NCBI RefSeq assembly: GCF_016909495.1
Contig: NZ_JAFBFW010000001.1
Coordinates: forward strand, 62,001-126,000
DNA length: 64,000 nucleotides
DNA from: Pantoea coffeiphila
Lineage (GTDB): Bacteria; Pseudomonadota; Gammaproteobacteria; Enterobacterales; Enterobacteriaceae
Reading direction: 5' to 3'
A program made the position numbers and the translations under genes. Position 1 is the first letter of the stretch; every line of letters begins with the position of its first letter. The notes beneath the pieces were generated by a model. The model saw only the letters and a program-made list of their open reading frames with translations, was not told the DNA's origin and made no database searches. Shown here piece by piece: positions 48,515 through 58,807 of the stretch.

Positions 48515-49066
48515 ATGGACGCTCTGGACTTACTGGTTAATCGACGCTCGGCCTCGCGCCTGGCCGATCCCGCTCCGGCGGGCGATGCACTGGACAATAT
48601 TCTGCGTGCCGGTATGCGCGCGCCCGATCACGGTACGCTTCAGCCGTGGCGCTTTATTATCGTCGAAAATGAGGGGCGCGATCGCCTCAGTGCGCTGCTG
48701 GAAAAAGTGTCACGTGAAGCCAGCCTGGATGATAAAGCGATTGAGAAAGCGAAACAGGCCCCGTATCGCGCCCCGCTGATTATCACCGTCGTTGCCCGTT
48801 GCGAGGATCATCCCAAAGTACCGCGCTGGGAACAGGTTGTTTCGGCGGGCTGTGCGGTGATGGCTATGCAGATGGCTGCCGCTGCTCAGGGCTTCAACGG
48901 TATCTGGCGAAGCGGTGCGTGGACCGAAGATGAATCTGTCCGCCAGGCCTTCGGCTGCCGTCCTCAGGATGCCATCGTCGGCTTCCTCTATCTGGGCACC
49001 CCGCAGCTGAAAGCGGCGACCACCGTATTACCGGTCGACAGCGCGCCGTTTGTCAGCTATTTCTGA
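48515..49066 (+). CDS. ydjA: Nitroreductase-family flavoprotein YdjA
   Basis: 183-residue minimal nitroreductase of the FMN-dependent family. The FMN-binding [12 protein letters not shown] is near residues 9-20, and [14 protein letters not shown] near 34-47. It reduces nitro compounds with NAD(P)H in related proteins; the natural substrate is unknown. AGGAGG lies seven bases before the ATG. It is upstream of selD, as in E. coli, with about 150 bp between. Confidence 0.92.
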   Translation: MDALDLLVNRRSASRLADPAPAGDALDNILRAGMRAPDHGTLQPWRFIIVENEGRDRLSALLEKVSREASLDDKAIEKAKQAPYRAPLIITVVARCEDHPKVPRWEQVVSAGCAVMAMQMAAAAQGFNGIWRSGAWTEDESVRQAFGCRPQDAIVGFLYLGTPQLKAATTVLPVDSAPFVSYF

Positions 49067-49219
49067 TTGAATCAGGTCCTTTTTACCGTCAGGGTTGTGA
49101 GCGGCCCTGCAATTCGCCGGGATAATAAGCGAATGGTCCGCGATTAAGGTCGGCAGGCTTACACCCGTCTGCCCGATCCGCTACCATAATATCTGGTGAA
49201 GCTAAAAGGGACCTTCTTC

Positions 49220-50266
49220 ATGAATCAGAATATGATCCGCCTGACGCAGTACAGCCATGGTGCAGGCTGCGGCTGCAAAATCTCCCCCCAGGTTTTAGAT
49301 ACCATTCTGCACAGCGACCATCCGCTCCGACGCGATCCTAATCTGCTGGTTGGCAATGAAACCCGGGATGATGCGGCCGTGTACGATCTGGGTAACGGTA
49401 CGGCGGTGGTCAGCACCACCGATTTCTTTATGCCGATCGTTGATGACCCCTATGATTTCGGACGTATTGCCGCTACTAACGCAATCAGCGATATCTGGGC
49501 GATGGGCGGAAAACCGATTATGGCGATTGCCATTCTGGGCTGGCCGGTGAACGTTTTATCACCGGATGTTGCGCGGCGGGTGATTGAAGGCGGGCGCAGC
49601 GTCTGCGAACAGGCCGGGATTAGCCTGGCCGGTGGGCACTCGATTGATGCCCCGGAGCCGATCTTCGGCCTTGCCGTCACCGGCGTGGTCGAGACGCACC
49701 AGGTTAAAAAGAACAGCGAGGCGCAGGCGGGCTGCCGCCTGTGGCTCAGTAAGCCGCTCGGTATTGGCGTACTGACCACCGCCGAAAAGAAATCGCTACT
49801 GCGCCCTGAACATCAGGGACTGGCGACGGAGGTGATGTGTCAGCTTAACCTGCTTGGCGCTGAAGCGGCAGGGATCGCCGGTGTCTGTGCAATGACCGAC
49901 GTCACCGGTTTTGGCCTGCTTGGCCATCTCAGCGAGATGTGTCAGGGTGCGGACCTGCAGGCCGACGTGCAGTTCAGCGCGATCCCACGGCTGCCCGGCG
50001 TTGATGACTACATCGAGCTGGGCTGTGTGCCGGGGGGGACGGCGCGCAATTTTGCCAGCTACGGGCAGCTGATCGGTGAGATGACTGAGACACAGCGCAG
50101 CCTGTTGTGCGATCCGCAAACGTCGGGTGGCTTGCTGATAGCGGTATTACCCGAGGCGGAAGCGGCACTGCACGCTGCCGCAGAAAAACATGCGGTTTCA
50201 CTGACCGCAATTGGTGAACTGAAAAAGGCTCAAACCGGACGAGCCATGATTGAAATTAAACCCTGA
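49220..50266 (+). CDS. selD: Selenide, water dikinase
   Basis: 348-residue enzyme making selenophosphate from selenide and ATP, for selenocysteine and selenouridine. The catalytic region [10 protein letters not shown] has cysteine at position 17, not selenocysteine, as in E. coli. The conserved aspartates in [10 protein letters not shown] and [20 protein letters not shown] bind ATP-Mg. I use ATG 49220 with GGGA upstream; M49232 is an alternative and 49196 is too long. topB follows 18 bp after the stop. Confidence 0.95.
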   Translation: MNQNMIRLTQYSHGAGCGCKISPQVLDTILHSDHPLRRDPNLLVGNETRDDAAVYDLGNGTAVVSTTDFFMPIVDDPYDFGRIAATNAISDIWAMGGKPIMAIAILGWPVNVLSPDVARRVIEGGRSVCEQAGISLAGGHSIDAPEPIFGLAVTGVVETHQVKKNSEAQAGCRLWLSKPLGIGVLTTAEKKSLLRPEHQGLATEVMCQLNLLGAEAAGIAGVCAMTDVTGFGLLGHLSEMCQGADLQADVQFSAIPRLPGVDDYIELGCVPGGTARNFASYGQLIGEMTETQRSLLCDPQTSGGLLIAVLPEAEAALHAAAEKHAVSLTAIGELKKAQTGRAMIEIKP

Positions 50267-50284
50267 GCAGGAATTGAGTCCCGG

Positions 50285-52255
50285 ATGCGTCTGTTTATTG
50301 CCGAAAAACCCAGCCTTGCCCGCGCGATTGCGGATGTCCTGCCGAAACCTCACCGCCGTGGCGATGGTTTCATCGCCTGCGGTGACGATCAGGTCGTCAC
50401 CTGGTGCGTGGGGCACCTGTTAGAGCAGGCGCAGCCCGACAGCTATAACAGCCGCTTTGCCCGCTGGTCGCTGGCTGATTTACCCATTGTGCCGGAAAAG
50501 TGGCAGCTGCAGCCGCGCCCGTCGGTGGCGAAGCAGCTTAACGTGATAAAAAAGCTGCTCGGTGAAGCCAGCGAAGTGGTTCACGCCGGAGATCCGGACC
50601 GTGAAGGTCAGCTGCTGGTGGATGAAGTACTGGATTATCTGACCCTACCGGCAGAGAAACTTGCCGCCGTGCAGCGCTGCCTGATTAACGATCTTAATCC
50701 GCAGGCGGTGGAGCGTTCCATTGGCCGACTGCGGCAGAATCGGGAATTTATTCCGCTGTGCGTCTCGGCGCTGGCGCGTTCGCGCGCTGACTGGCTTTAT
50801 GGCATTAATATGACCCGCGCCTACACGCTGCTGGGGCGTAATGCGGGCTATGACGGCGTGCTGTCGGTCGGTCGGGTACAAACCCCGGTGCTGGGGCTGG
50901 TAGTGCGGCGAGATGAAGAAATTGAAAACTTTGTGGCGAAAGATTTCTTTGAAGTGAAAGCGCACATCGTCACCCCGCAGGATGAGCGTTTCGTTGCCCT
51001 GTGGCAGCCCAGCGAATCCTGCGAACCGTATCAGGATGAAGAAGGGCGTCTGCTGCATCGCCCACTGGCCGATCACGTGGTTGCGCGCATCGGCGGTCAG
51101 CCAGCGCTGGTTACCAGCTATAACGACAAACGTGAAAATGACACCGCGCCGCTGCCGTTTTCACTTTCCAGCCTGCAAATTGAAGCCGGTAAGCGGTTCG
51201 GCCTGAGTGCCCAGATGGTGCTGGATACCTGCCAGCGGCTGTATGAAACCCACAAGCTGATCACCTATCCGCGTTCGGACAGCCGCTATCTTCCTGATGA
51301 GCATTTCTCAGGCAGGCATGCGGTCCTCAATGCGATTAACAGCCATCAACCGGATCTGACACCGCCCGCCGATTTTAACAGCGATATTCGTAACCGCTGC
51401 TGGGATGATAAAAAGGTGGATGCCCACCACGCGATAGTACCGACGGCGCGCAGCAGTCGGGTGTCGCTGAATGAAAACGAGCAGCGTATTTATCGTCTGA
51501 TTGCCACCCAGTATCTGATGCAGTTCTGTCCTGATGCGGTTTACCGCAAATGTGTGATTGAACTCGATATCGCCGGAGGAAAATTTATTGCGAAAGCGCG
51601 TTTCCTGGCGGAGGCCGGCTGGCGCGCGCTGCTGGGCAGCAAAGAGCGCGACGAAGAAAACGACGGTACGCCGCTGCCGGTGGTCGCGAAAGGTGATGAA
51701 CTGCTGTGCGAACGCGGTGAAGTGGTGGAGAAACAGACCCAGCCGCCGCGCCCCTTTACCGATGCGACACTGCTGTCGGCGATGACCGGAATCGCGCGTT
51801 TTGTGCAGGATAAAGATCTCAAGAAGGTGCTGCGCGCCACCGACGGTCTGGGCACCGAGGCGACAAGGGCGGGTATTATCGAACTGCTGTTCAAGCGCAC
51901 CTTCCTGTTCAAGAAAGGGCGCTATATTCACTCCAGCCCGGCGGGAAGGGCGCTGATTCACTCATTACCTGAAATGGCCGCCCGCCCGGATATGACCGCG
52001 CACTGGGAATCCACGCTAACGAAAATCAGCGAGAAGCAGTGCCGCTATCAGGACTTTATGCAGCCGCTGGTGGATACGCTGTACTCGCTGATCCATCAGG
52101 CTCGCCAGCAGCCTGCGGCACATGCCTTCCGCGGGCTGCCCGCACCTTCGTCAGGTCAGGCGAAGAAGCCGCGTCGTAAAGCGGCCTCGTCAAAGGCGGT
52201 AAGCGGAAAGGCAGGGCGGTCGGGCAATGTGGACTCTGGCCAGGACCAAGTCTGA
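50285..52255 (+). CDS. topB: DNA topoisomerase III
   Basis: 656-residue type IA topoisomerase that passes single strands and resolves precatenanes. The TOPRIM domain has [14 protein letters not shown] at the start and the acidic [19 protein letters not shown] near residue 98-116. The active tyrosine is in [12 protein letters not shown] near 328. The C-terminus is basic ([18 protein letters not shown]). The length matches E. coli TopB (653). It is cotranscribed with selD, and its end is 42 bp from the tandem repeat. Confidence 0.97.
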   Translation: MRLFIAEKPSLARAIADVLPKPHRRGDGFIACGDDQVVTWCVGHLLEQAQPDSYNSRFARWSLADLPIVPEKWQLQPRPSVAKQLNVIKKLLGEASEVVHAGDPDREGQLLVDEVLDYLTLPAEKLAAVQRCLINDLNPQAVERSIGRLRQNREFIPLCVSALARSRADWLYGINMTRAYTLLGRNAGYDGVLSVGRVQTPVLGLVVRRDEEIENFVAKDFFEVKAHIVTPQDERFVALWQPSESCEPYQDEEGRLLHRPLADHVVARIGGQPALVTSYNDKRENDTAPLPFSLSSLQIEAGKRFGLSAQMVLDTCQRLYETHKLITYPRSDSRYLPDEHFSGRHAVLNAINSHQPDLTPPADFNSDIRNRCWDDKKVDAHHAIVPTARSSRVSLNENEQRIYRLIATQYLMQFCPDAVYRKCVIELDIAGGKFIAKARFLAEAGWRALLGSKERDEENDGTPLPVVAKGDELLCERGEVVEKQTQPPRPFTDATLLSAMTGIARFVQDKDLKKVLRATDGLGTEATRAGIIELLFKRTFLFKKGRYIHSSPAGRALIHSLPEMAARPDMTAHWESTLTKISEKQCRYQDFMQPLVDTLYSLIHQARQQPAAHAFRGLPAPSSGQAKKPRRKAASSKAVSGKAGRSGNVDSGQDQV

Positions 52256-52296
52256 CCTTTCGGCATTCCATTGGGGGATATTCGCGATAAACTTCC

Positions 52297-52336
52297 GCAA
52301 TCAGGCAATCAGGCAATCAGGCAATCAGGCAATCAG
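52297..52336. repeat. Five perfect tandem copies of the octamer GCAATCAG
   Basis: The unit GCAATCAG repeats five times without error between topB (stop 52255) and nudG (stop 52358). It is in noncoding DNA after both convergent genes. Short perfect arrays like this change length by slippage. Confidence 0.97.
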
Positions 52337-52355
52337 AAACATCGTGCCGTAAAGC

Positions 52356-52751
52356 TTAGCGATCCAAAAAAGCCTGAAGTAGCGGAACATCGGCAGGGGC
52401 CAGCGCAAAGCTGAACGCCTCTGCCGGTTTAACCCAGTTCAGTGCCTGATGGCAGAGAGCCGTCGGTTCTCCGCTGAAGTCGGTCACCAGCCAGGCATGG
52501 AGATTGATTTTGCGTTCCCCAACAACCCGGCTTTCGCTGGCGATGTAATCACCAATGACGGCATCGATCGCCAGTTCTTCCATCAGCTCACGTTTTAGCG
52601 CCTGCGGCTGGCTTTCACCGGCGTCAACTTTGCCGCCGGGAAACTCCCACAATCCGGACTGGTCGCCCTGCGGGCCACGCTGGGCCAGCAGGAGCATACC
52701 GTCTCGCACAATCATTGCGGCTACGACTTCCAGCTCGTTAGTGTTGGACAT
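52356..52751 (-). CDS. nudG: Nudix CTP/dCTP pyrophosphohydrolase NudG
   Basis: 131-residue Nudix hydrolase. The full Nudix box is visible (GGKVDAGESQPQALKRELMEEL, about residues 32-53). E. coli NudG prefers 5-substituted and oxidised pyrimidine nucleotides such as 5-hydroxy-CTP, so it helps sanitise the pool. ATG 52751 shares its A with the xthA stop (TGATG), so the two are translationally coupled. Both act against oxidative DNA damage. Confidence 0.9.
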   Translation of the reverse strand: MSNTNELEVVAAMIVRDGMLLLAQRGPQGDQSGLWEFPGGKVDAGESQPQALKRELMEELAIDAVIGDYIASESRVVGERKINLHAWLVTDFSGEPTALCHQALNWVKPAEAFSFALAPADVPLLQAFLDR

Positions 52752-53557
52752 CAGAAGGCGAACTGCGCCCAAATCGGCGCGTGGTCGGACGGTTTTTCCA
52801 TACCGCGAATATCGTAATCAATACCGGTTGCCGTGCAGCGTTCAGCCAGCGTTTGGCTGGCCAGCAGCAGGTCAATGCGCAGACCGCGATTGTCATCGAA
52901 GCCTTTAGAACGGTAGTCGAACCAGGAGAAACGGTCGTTAACTTCGCTATTTTGCGCGCGCCAGGTGTCTACCAGACCCCAGTTCATCAAACGATCCATC
53001 CATTCGCGTTCTTCCGGCAGGAACGAACATTTCCCGGTGCGCAGCCAGCGCTTGCGGTTGTCTTCACCAATGCCGATATCCAGATCGCTACTGCTGATGT
53101 TCATATCGCCCATGATCAGCACCGGATTTGCCGGGCTTTGATTCTGTTCCAGATAGTTTTGCAGATCGCGGTAGAATTTTTCCTTCGCCGGGAACTTGAT
53201 TGGATGGTCGCGGCTTTCCCCCTGCGGGAAGTAGCCGTTAATGACCGTAAGCAGGCCTGCTGGCGTTTCGATGTCGGCCATAATAATACGGCGCTGAGCG
53301 TCTTCGTCATCGCCGGGGAAACCACGGCGCACGGCAACCGGTGGCGCTTTGCAGAGCAGGGCAACGCCGTAGTGGCCCTTCTGGCCGTGATAGAACACGT
53401 TGTAGCCGAGCTTTGCGACCTCTTCCAGCGGAAACATATCATCGTGAACCTTGGTTTCCTGCAGGCCGATAACGTCCGGTTGATGTTGTTCAACAATGGC
53501 GGCGAGCTGGTGAGGGCGAGCACGTAGCCCGTTGATATTAAAGGAGACAAATTTCAT
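52751..53557 (-). CDS. xthA: Exodeoxyribonuclease III
   Basis: 268-residue AP endonuclease and 3'-repair exonuclease of the exonuclease III family. Motifs: [13 protein letters not shown] at the start, LQETKVHDD with the metal-binding glutamate near 34, [13 protein letters not shown] near 151, and [11 protein letters not shown] at the end. Start ATG 53557 (MKFVSFN) fits the E. coli length; 53569 would add four residues. It is upstream of nudG in one unit. Confidence 0.96.
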   Translation of the reverse strand: MKFVSFNINGLRARPHQLAAIVEQHQPDVIGLQETKVHDDMFPLEEVAKLGYNVFYHGQKGHYGVALLCKAPPVAVRRGFPGDDEDAQRRIIMADIETPAGLLTVINGYFPQGESRDHPIKFPAKEKFYRDLQNYLEQNQSPANPVLIMGDMNISSSDLDIGIGEDNRKRWLRTGKCSFLPEEREWMDRLMNWGLVDTWRAQNSEVNDRFSWFDYRSKGFDDNRGLRIDLLLASQTLAERCTATGIDYDIRGMEKPSDHAPIWAQFAF

Positions 53558-53721
53558 AGCGTGGGCCATTTCGTGGCGAAAAGATGGCAGAATGGTAGCA
53601 GAAGTCTGGCAGAAATGTCATCTGTTGCCGAAATGAAACGTGCGGCAAAATCGACTCAATGGAGTATTTGAAATTCAGCTTATGAAGTTAAAAAAGATAG
53701 ATTGAGAGATGATGCTCGAAA

Positions 53722-53806
<85 letters not shown>

Positions 53807-53924
53807 AGGGGAAGCGTGTTAACAATTCACAGTACAACAAAAACAAAACGAATTTCATTTTCTCATCACTTCTGCAGTTGCAGAATAAGTGAAGACTTAT
53901 TTCAACCCAAAAGCGTGGTTGAAA

Positions 53925-54009
<85 letters not shown>

Positions 54010-54044
54010 ACTGGCCTTGCTACTGTGCTTGTTAAGCGGGGCGC

Positions 54045-54072
54045 ATCATATCAAATGAACTGACGCTGTAAA
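54045..54072 (-). promoter_or_regulatory. tRNA-Tyr promoter
   Basis: On the minus strand TTTACA (54067-54072) and TATGAT (54045-54050) are 16 bp apart, followed by a GC-rich GCGCCCCGC discriminator as in growth-rate-controlled stable-RNA promoters. It closely recalls the E. coli tyrT promoter. Confidence 0.85.
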
Positions 54073-54118
54073 GCCCCGTTATTCATAAAATAGCGCGTTC
54101 GCCGATTTTTTGCCCGAA

Positions 54119-54145
54119 CTGCTGTTTTGTAAGGCAAAACAGCAG
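54119..54145 (-). terminator. Inverted repeat after purU
   Basis: A perfect 11-bp stem CTGCTGTTTTG/CAAAACAGCAG with a five-base loop lies nine bases past the purU stop. No clear T run follows on the minus strand, so this may be a weak or Rho-assisted terminator. Confidence 0.5.
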
Positions 54146-54153
54146 TATCGGCA

Positions 54154-55002
54154 TCACAAAATAATCGTGCGGTTGCCGTAGACAAATACGCGCTGTGCCA
54201 GCACCTGATACAGCGCACGGCTCAAGGCATTTTTCTCTACGTCACGGCCCGCGCGCATCATATCTTCGGCGGTGTAGGTGTGGTCCACGTGGATCACGTC
54301 CTGCATGATGATTGGGCCTTCATCCAGGTTATCGTTAACGTAGTGCGCGGTTGCGCCGATGATTTTCACGCCGCGCTCATAGGCCTGGTGATAAGGACGG
54401 GCACCAATAAAGGCCGGCAGGAAAGAGTGGTGAATATTGATAATCTGGTTCGGATAACGCTGAACAAATGCCGGGGTCAGCACACGCATATATTTCGCCA
54501 GCACCACATAGTCCGGCTGATAGCGATCGATAACCGCCGCCATATTATTGTCGTGCTCTTCACGCGTCAGTCCTTCGTGGCTGACCAGCGCGAACGGCAC
54601 ATCAAAGCGTTCAACCAGCGTACGCAGCGTTTCGTGGTTGCCGATAACGGCAGCGATTTCGACATCCAGCCCGCCGTAGGCGCTTTTCATCAGCAGATCG
54701 CCGAGGCAGTGGGCTTCTTTGGTCACCAGAATAACAATGCGGCGGCGACCGGCTGGCTGCAACTCGCGCACCGATCCGCTAGGAAGTGCGCTGTCGAGAT
54801 CGGCCAGCAGGGTGGTGTCGTTAAAGATGCCTTCCAGTTCGGTACGCATAAAGAAGCGCCCGGTGCGGTGATCGACGAACTCATTGTTCTGGACGATATT
54901 CAGTTCGTGTTTGTAACAGATGTTGGTAATTTTCGCGATCAGCCCTTTAGCATCCGGGCAGATGGTGCGTAAAACTTTTCGTTGCAGTGTTTGCGCTTGC
55001 AT
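54154..55002 (-). CDS. purU: Formyltetrahydrofolate deformylase
   Basis: 282-residue enzyme that hydrolyses 10-formyl-THF to formate and THF, supplying formate to PurT and balancing one-carbon pools. An N-terminal ACT domain (about 8-85) starts VLRTICPDAKGLIAKITN; the formyltransferase-type domain carries NIHHSFLPAFIGARPYHQAYERG, with the catalytic His and, later, the DEGPIIMQDV aspartate. The length matches E. coli (280). It is downstream of ychJ on the same strand. Confidence 0.96.
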   Translation of the reverse strand: MQAQTLQRKVLRTICPDAKGLIAKITNICYKHELNIVQNNEFVDHRTGRFFMRTELEGIFNDTTLLADLDSALPSGSVRELQPAGRRRIVILVTKEAHCLGDLLMKSAYGGLDVEIAAVIGNHETLRTLVERFDVPFALVSHEGLTREEHDNNMAAVIDRYQPDYVVLAKYMRVLTPAFVQRYPNQIINIHHSFLPAFIGARPYHQAYERGVKIIGATAHYVNDNLDEGPIIMQDVIHVDHTYTAEDMMRAGRDVEKNALSRALYQVLAQRVFVYGNRTIIL

Positions 55003-55041
55003 TACGATGGTAATCCTGTCGATACAAAAGGGAAATCAGGG

Positions 55042-55503
55042 TCAGTTCTGACCGCAGCATTTCTTGTATTTTTTGCCAGAGCCACAGGGGCACTGATCGT
55101 TGCGCCCGATTGGCGGGAAGGTTCCGTCGATATAGTACCAGCGTTGCTCCTCACGAAGAAAGCGCGAACGTTCATGAATAAAGCTTTCGCGCTGATTTTC
55201 CGTAAAGCGCGCAAAAAACGTGACATATCCCTGAGCGGAATCTGCCATGATTTCACTGCTAATGACGTTAAGTCCAAGCCATTGTGTGGCGATGTAGCTC
55301 TCTTCGATACTCTCTGCAAAACGCTCCGCATGACAGGAAGGATGCCAGCTATCGATCAAATAGCGGGTATTACGTTTGACGTAGGCACAGTAGCGGGAAC
55401 GCATTAATACTTCTGGTGTTGCAGGGAGTGACGCACCTTTTAGATACGATTCGCAACATAAGCTATACTGCATTCCGCTACCGCAAGGACAAGGTTCAGA
55501 CAC
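55042..55503 (-). CDS. ychJ: SEC-C motif protein YchJ
   Basis: 153-residue protein with two SEC-C zinc motifs: [13 protein letters not shown] at the N-terminus and [13 protein letters not shown] at the C-terminus. The middle is an NTF2-like region ([20 protein letters not shown]). Function is unknown. The start is GTG 55503. It is upstream of purU and divergent from rssA, as in E. coli. Confidence 0.93.
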   Translation of the reverse strand: MSEPCPCGSGMQYSLCCESYLKGASLPATPEVLMRSRYCAYVKRNTRYLIDSWHPSCHAERFAESIEESYIATQWLGLNVISSEIMADSAQGYVTFFARFTENQRESFIHERSRFLREEQRWYYIDGTFPPIGRNDQCPCGSGKKYKKCCGQN

Positions 55504-55666
55504 GTTGGCTCCAGCTCGCTCAAGACGGTTAATTCAGAATTTGTGCGCTGATGGTAACCGACCAGAGTCAGCGATGCCATTTTGATCGTTCTGAACCCTT
55601 CGTTGAGTCTCTTTATTGCCAGGGTGTAGCAGTAAAACGGATGCAGGTATTCTTGCCAGAGGTGGA

Positions 55667-56572
55667 ATGAGAAAAATTAAAATCGGGCTGGCGCTGGGCT
55701 CAGGAGCGGCGAAGGGCTGGTCGCATATCGGTGTGATTAACGCCCTCGAACGGGCTGGTATTCGTGTTGATGTTGTCGCGGGCTGTTCCGTTGGCGCGCT
55801 GGTAGGCGCTGCCTACGCCAGCCGAAGGCTGCCCTTAATGGAATCCTGGGTACGCTCGTTCAGCTACTGGCAGGTAATTCGCCTGATGGATCTTTCGTGG
55901 CAGCGCGGGGGGCTTCTGCGTGGGGAACGTGTGTTTAGCCACGTTAAGAGATTAATTGCAAAAGATAATATTGAACAGTGCAGTCTGCCGTTTGGCGCAG
56001 TGACCACGAATCTAAGCACCGGGCGAGAACTCTGGCTGACGGAAGGCGATCTCCATCAGGCTGTCAGAGCCTCGTGCAGTATGCCCGGCCTGTTGTCGCC
56101 GGTTGCCTGGAACGGGTACTGGCTGGTTGATGGTGCAGTGGTTAACCCGGTGCCGATTTCCTTAACGCGTGCCCTGGGGGCCGATATTGTGATTGCTGTC
56201 GATCTGCAGCACGATGCGCACCTTATGCAGCAGGATCTGTTTTCCGTCACGCCGCAACCCGAAGGTGAAGAGGTTATCCAGCCACATAGCTGGGGCGGGC
56301 GGTTGCGTCAGGGGCTGGGGCGGTTAGTGCAGCGAAAAGTGAATCACTCCCCGAGCGCGATGGAAATTATGTCAACCTCGATACAGGTGTTAGAGAATCG
56401 CCTGAAGCGCAACCGAATGGCGGGCGACCCGCCGGATGTACTACTACAGCCGTTCTGCCCTCAAATATCCACGTTGGATTTTCATCGCGCCGATGAAGCT
56501 ATTGAGGCTGGAAGATTGTCGGTAGAAAAGAAAATGGATGAATTACTGCCACTTGTCCGCGACAGACAATAG
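55667..56572 (+). CDS. rssA: Patatin-like phospholipase-family protein RssA
   Basis: 301-residue patatin-like protein. The oxyanion loop GSGAAKGWSHIGV is near residues 11-23, and the nucleophile serine is in AGCSVGALVGA (GxSxG) near 41. The catalytic aspartate is in VDGAVVNPVP near 155. The substrate is not established. I chose ATG 55667 (MRKIKIGLALGSG) with AGAGG upstream, the family start; the frame from 55616 is longer. rssB follows 95 bp later. Confidence 0.94.
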   Translation: MRKIKIGLALGSGAAKGWSHIGVINALERAGIRVDVVAGCSVGALVGAAYASRRLPLMESWVRSFSYWQVIRLMDLSWQRGGLLRGERVFSHVKRLIAKDNIEQCSLPFGAVTTNLSTGRELWLTEGDLHQAVRASCSMPGLLSPVAWNGYWLVDGAVVNPVPISLTRALGADIVIAVDLQHDAHLMQQDLFSVTPQPEGEEVIQPHSWGGRLRQGLGRLVQRKVNHSPSAMEIMSTSIQVLENRLKRNRMAGDPPDVLLQPFCPQISTLDFHRADEAIEAGRLSVEKKMDELLPLVRDRQ

Positions 56573-56667
56573 CGTAATCGATTTATCGTGCGGAGAGAGC
56601 CATTTCAGAGAGGCAAATCTGCGATTTATAGACCACTATTGAGGTATCTGTTTTGCTGGGGAGAACA

Positions 56668-57681
56668 ATGGAAAAACCGTTAAGTGGAAAACGCATTCTC
56701 ATCGTTGAGGACGAAGTTGTTTTCCGCTCCCTGCTTGATAACTTCCTCAGCTCACTCGGCGCGCAAATAAGCCTGGCAGATGACGGCGTTCAGGCTCTGG
56801 AACATCTGCAACGCAGCACGCCTGATATGATGATTTGTGACCTTGCCATGCCGCATATGGATGGCCTGACGCTGGTTGGCCAACTGCGTAGTAAAGGCCA
56901 GACGCTGCCAATTCTGGTTATTTCCGCCACGGAGAACATGTCAGATATTGCCAAAGTACTGCGGCTGGGCGTGCAGGATGTGTTGCTGAAGCCGATTAAA
57001 GATCTGGCCCGGCTGCGCGAAGTGGTTTTTGAGTGCCTCTATCCCTCAATGTTTTCCTCGAAAGTTGAAGAAGATGAACAGCTGTTCCAGGACTGGGATG
57101 CGCTGGTTCGTGACCCTTCTGCCGCAGCTAAACTCCTGCAGCAGCTGCAGCCGCCGGTCCAGCAAACCATTGCCCACTGCCGCATAAACTATCGGCAGCT
57201 GACGATGGCCGAACAGCCGGGTCTGGTTCTTGATGTGGCGGCACTATCGGAGAAAGATCTGGCATTTTATTGTCTGGATGTGACCCGTGCCGGAGATAAT
57301 GGTGTGCTGGCCGCACTGTTATTACGTGCATTATTTAATGGTCTGCTTCAGGAGCAATTGTCCGGTCAGTCTCAGCGCTTGCCGGAGTTAAGCGGATTGC
57401 TTACTCAGGTTAATCAATTATTACGACAGGTTAATCTGGAAGGACAATTTCCTTTACTGGTTGGTTATTATAACCGCGACCTGAAAAATCTGATTCTGGT
57501 CTCCGCCGGACTGAATGCCGCGCTCAGTATCCACAGCCAGCAAATTCAACTCAGTAACGGTGTACCGCTCGGTACGCTGGGCAGTACGCATCTTAATCAA
57601 ATCAGCCAGCGTTGTGATGCCTGGCAGTGCCAGGTGTGGGGCGCTGGTGGCCGGCTGAGATTAATGCTGAGTACGGATTAA
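56668..57681 (+). CDS. rssB: Response regulator RssB, adaptor for RpoS degradation
   Basis: 337-residue protein. The N-terminal receiver domain (about 7-125) has the phosphorylatable aspartate in MICDLAMPHMDG near residue 58 and lysine in VLLKPIKDL. The C-terminal half is a degenerate PP2C-type domain. RssB delivers sigma-S to ClpXP during growth. ATG 56668 (MEKPLSG) gives the E. coli length exactly; the frame from 56653 would add five residues. A separate promoter upstream is likely. galU follows. Confidence 0.95.
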   Translation: MEKPLSGKRILIVEDEVVFRSLLDNFLSSLGAQISLADDGVQALEHLQRSTPDMMICDLAMPHMDGLTLVGQLRSKGQTLPILVISATENMSDIAKVLRLGVQDVLLKPIKDLARLREVVFECLYPSMFSSKVEEDEQLFQDWDALVRDPSAAAKLLQQLQPPVQQTIAHCRINYRQLTMAEQPGLVLDVAALSEKDLAFYCLDVTRAGDNGVLAALLLRALFNGLLQEQLSGQSQRLPELSGLLTQVNQLLRQVNLEGQFPLLVGYYNRDLKNLILVSAGLNAALSIHSQQIQLSNGVPLGTLGSTHLNQISQRCDAWQCQVWGAGGRLRLMLSTD

Positions 57682-57801
57682 CCAGTCACGCTCCTTTCTA
57701 TTCGCCCGGCAAGACAGAGGCATCGATAAGCTTTACACTTGGGTAATAGTCTTAATTTTTGCATAAATGAATTTACCAGGATAAATCCGCGCGGGTCTAA
57801 C

Positions 57802-57810
57802 TGGTATACT
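57802..57810 (+). promoter_or_regulatory. Extended -10 element before galU
   Basis: TGGTATACT combines a TG extension with the -10 TATACT (57805-57810), about 65 bp before the galU start. No strong -35 box is seen. Confidence 0.5.
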
Positions 57811-57874
57811 CACTCTGTTTTTAAACTCGACATATCAAGTAATAACTTGAACGGCCTAAATGAGAGGTACTTTG

Positions 57875-58783
57875 ATGTCTGCCCATAATTCTAAAGTCAA
57901 GAAAGCGGTAATCCCGGTTGCGGGTTTGGGAACACGTATGTTGCCAGCAACCAAAGCGATCCCTAAAGAGATGCTGCCGCTGGTTGATAAGCCGTTAATT
58001 CAGTATGTCGTTAACGAGTGTATCGCAGCAGGAATTAATGAAATTGTGCTGGTTACGCACTCCTCAAAAAATTCTATCGAAAACCACTTTGACACCAGTT
58101 TTGAACTGGAAGCCATGCTGGAAAAACGCGTTAAGCGCCAGCTGCTGGAAGAAATTCAGTCAATTTGTCCACCGCACGTGACCATTATGCAGGTTCGTCA
58201 GGGTCTGGCAAAAGGTCTGGGACATGCGGTGATGTGCGCATGGCCAGTGGTGGGCAACGAGCCGGTTGCGGTGATCCTGCCGGACGTGATTCTGGACGAG
58301 TACGAATCCGATCTGTCTAAGGATAACCTGGCCGATATGATCCGCCGCTTCGATGAAACCGGGCACAGCCAGATTATGGTTGAGCCGGTTGCTGACGTGA
58401 CCGCCTACGGTGTTGTTGACTGCAAAGGTGCGGAACTGAAAGCCGGTGAGAGCGCGCCGATGGTAGGCGTGGTCGAGAAGCCGAAAGCCGATCAGGCGCC
58501 GTCTAATCTGGCGGTAGTGGGTCGTTACGTGCTGTCTGCGGACATCTGGCCGCTGCTGGCGAAAACCCCTCCGGGTGCCGGTGATGAGATCCAGCTGACC
58601 GACTCTATCGCTATGCTGATGGAAAAAGAAACCGTTGAAGCCTATCACCTGAAAGGCGTCAGCCATGACTGCGGTAACAAACTGGGTTACATGCAGGCCT
58701 TCGTTGAGTACGGTGTTCGCCACAACACGCTGGGCAGTGATTTCAAAGCGTGGCTGGAAAGCACCGTAGGCAGTAAAAAATAA
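57875..58783 (+). CDS. galU: UTP-glucose-1-phosphate uridylyltransferase
   Basis: 302-residue enzyme making UDP-glucose, the precursor of Ugd. The nucleotidyltransferase start is [21 protein letters not shown], with the family segment [15 protein letters not shown] near 112. ATG 57875 (MSAHNSK) has GAGAGG eight bases upstream and gives the E. coli length. ugd lies 24 bp downstream and uge behind it, so the three probably form one operon. Confidence 0.97.
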   Translation: MSAHNSKVKKAVIPVAGLGTRMLPATKAIPKEMLPLVDKPLIQYVVNECIAAGINEIVLVTHSSKNSIENHFDTSFELEAMLEKRVKRQLLEEIQSICPPHVTIMQVRQGLAKGLGHAVMCAWPVVGNEPVAVILPDVILDEYESDLSKDNLADMIRRFDETGHSQIMVEPVADVTAYGVVDCKGAELKAGESAPMVGVVEKPKADQAPSNLAVVGRYVLSADIWPLLAKTPPGAGDEIQLTDSIAMLMEKETVEAYHLKGVSHDCGNKLGYMQAFVEYGVRHNTLGSDFKAWLESTVGSKK

Positions 58784-58807
58784 TTTCATTTTAACCGGGA
58801 CAACACA

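Noticed and set aside
52297..52336. The octamer array as a CRISPR or origin iteron
   Set aside because: There are no spacers, the unit is only 8 bp, and no replication gene lies nearby.
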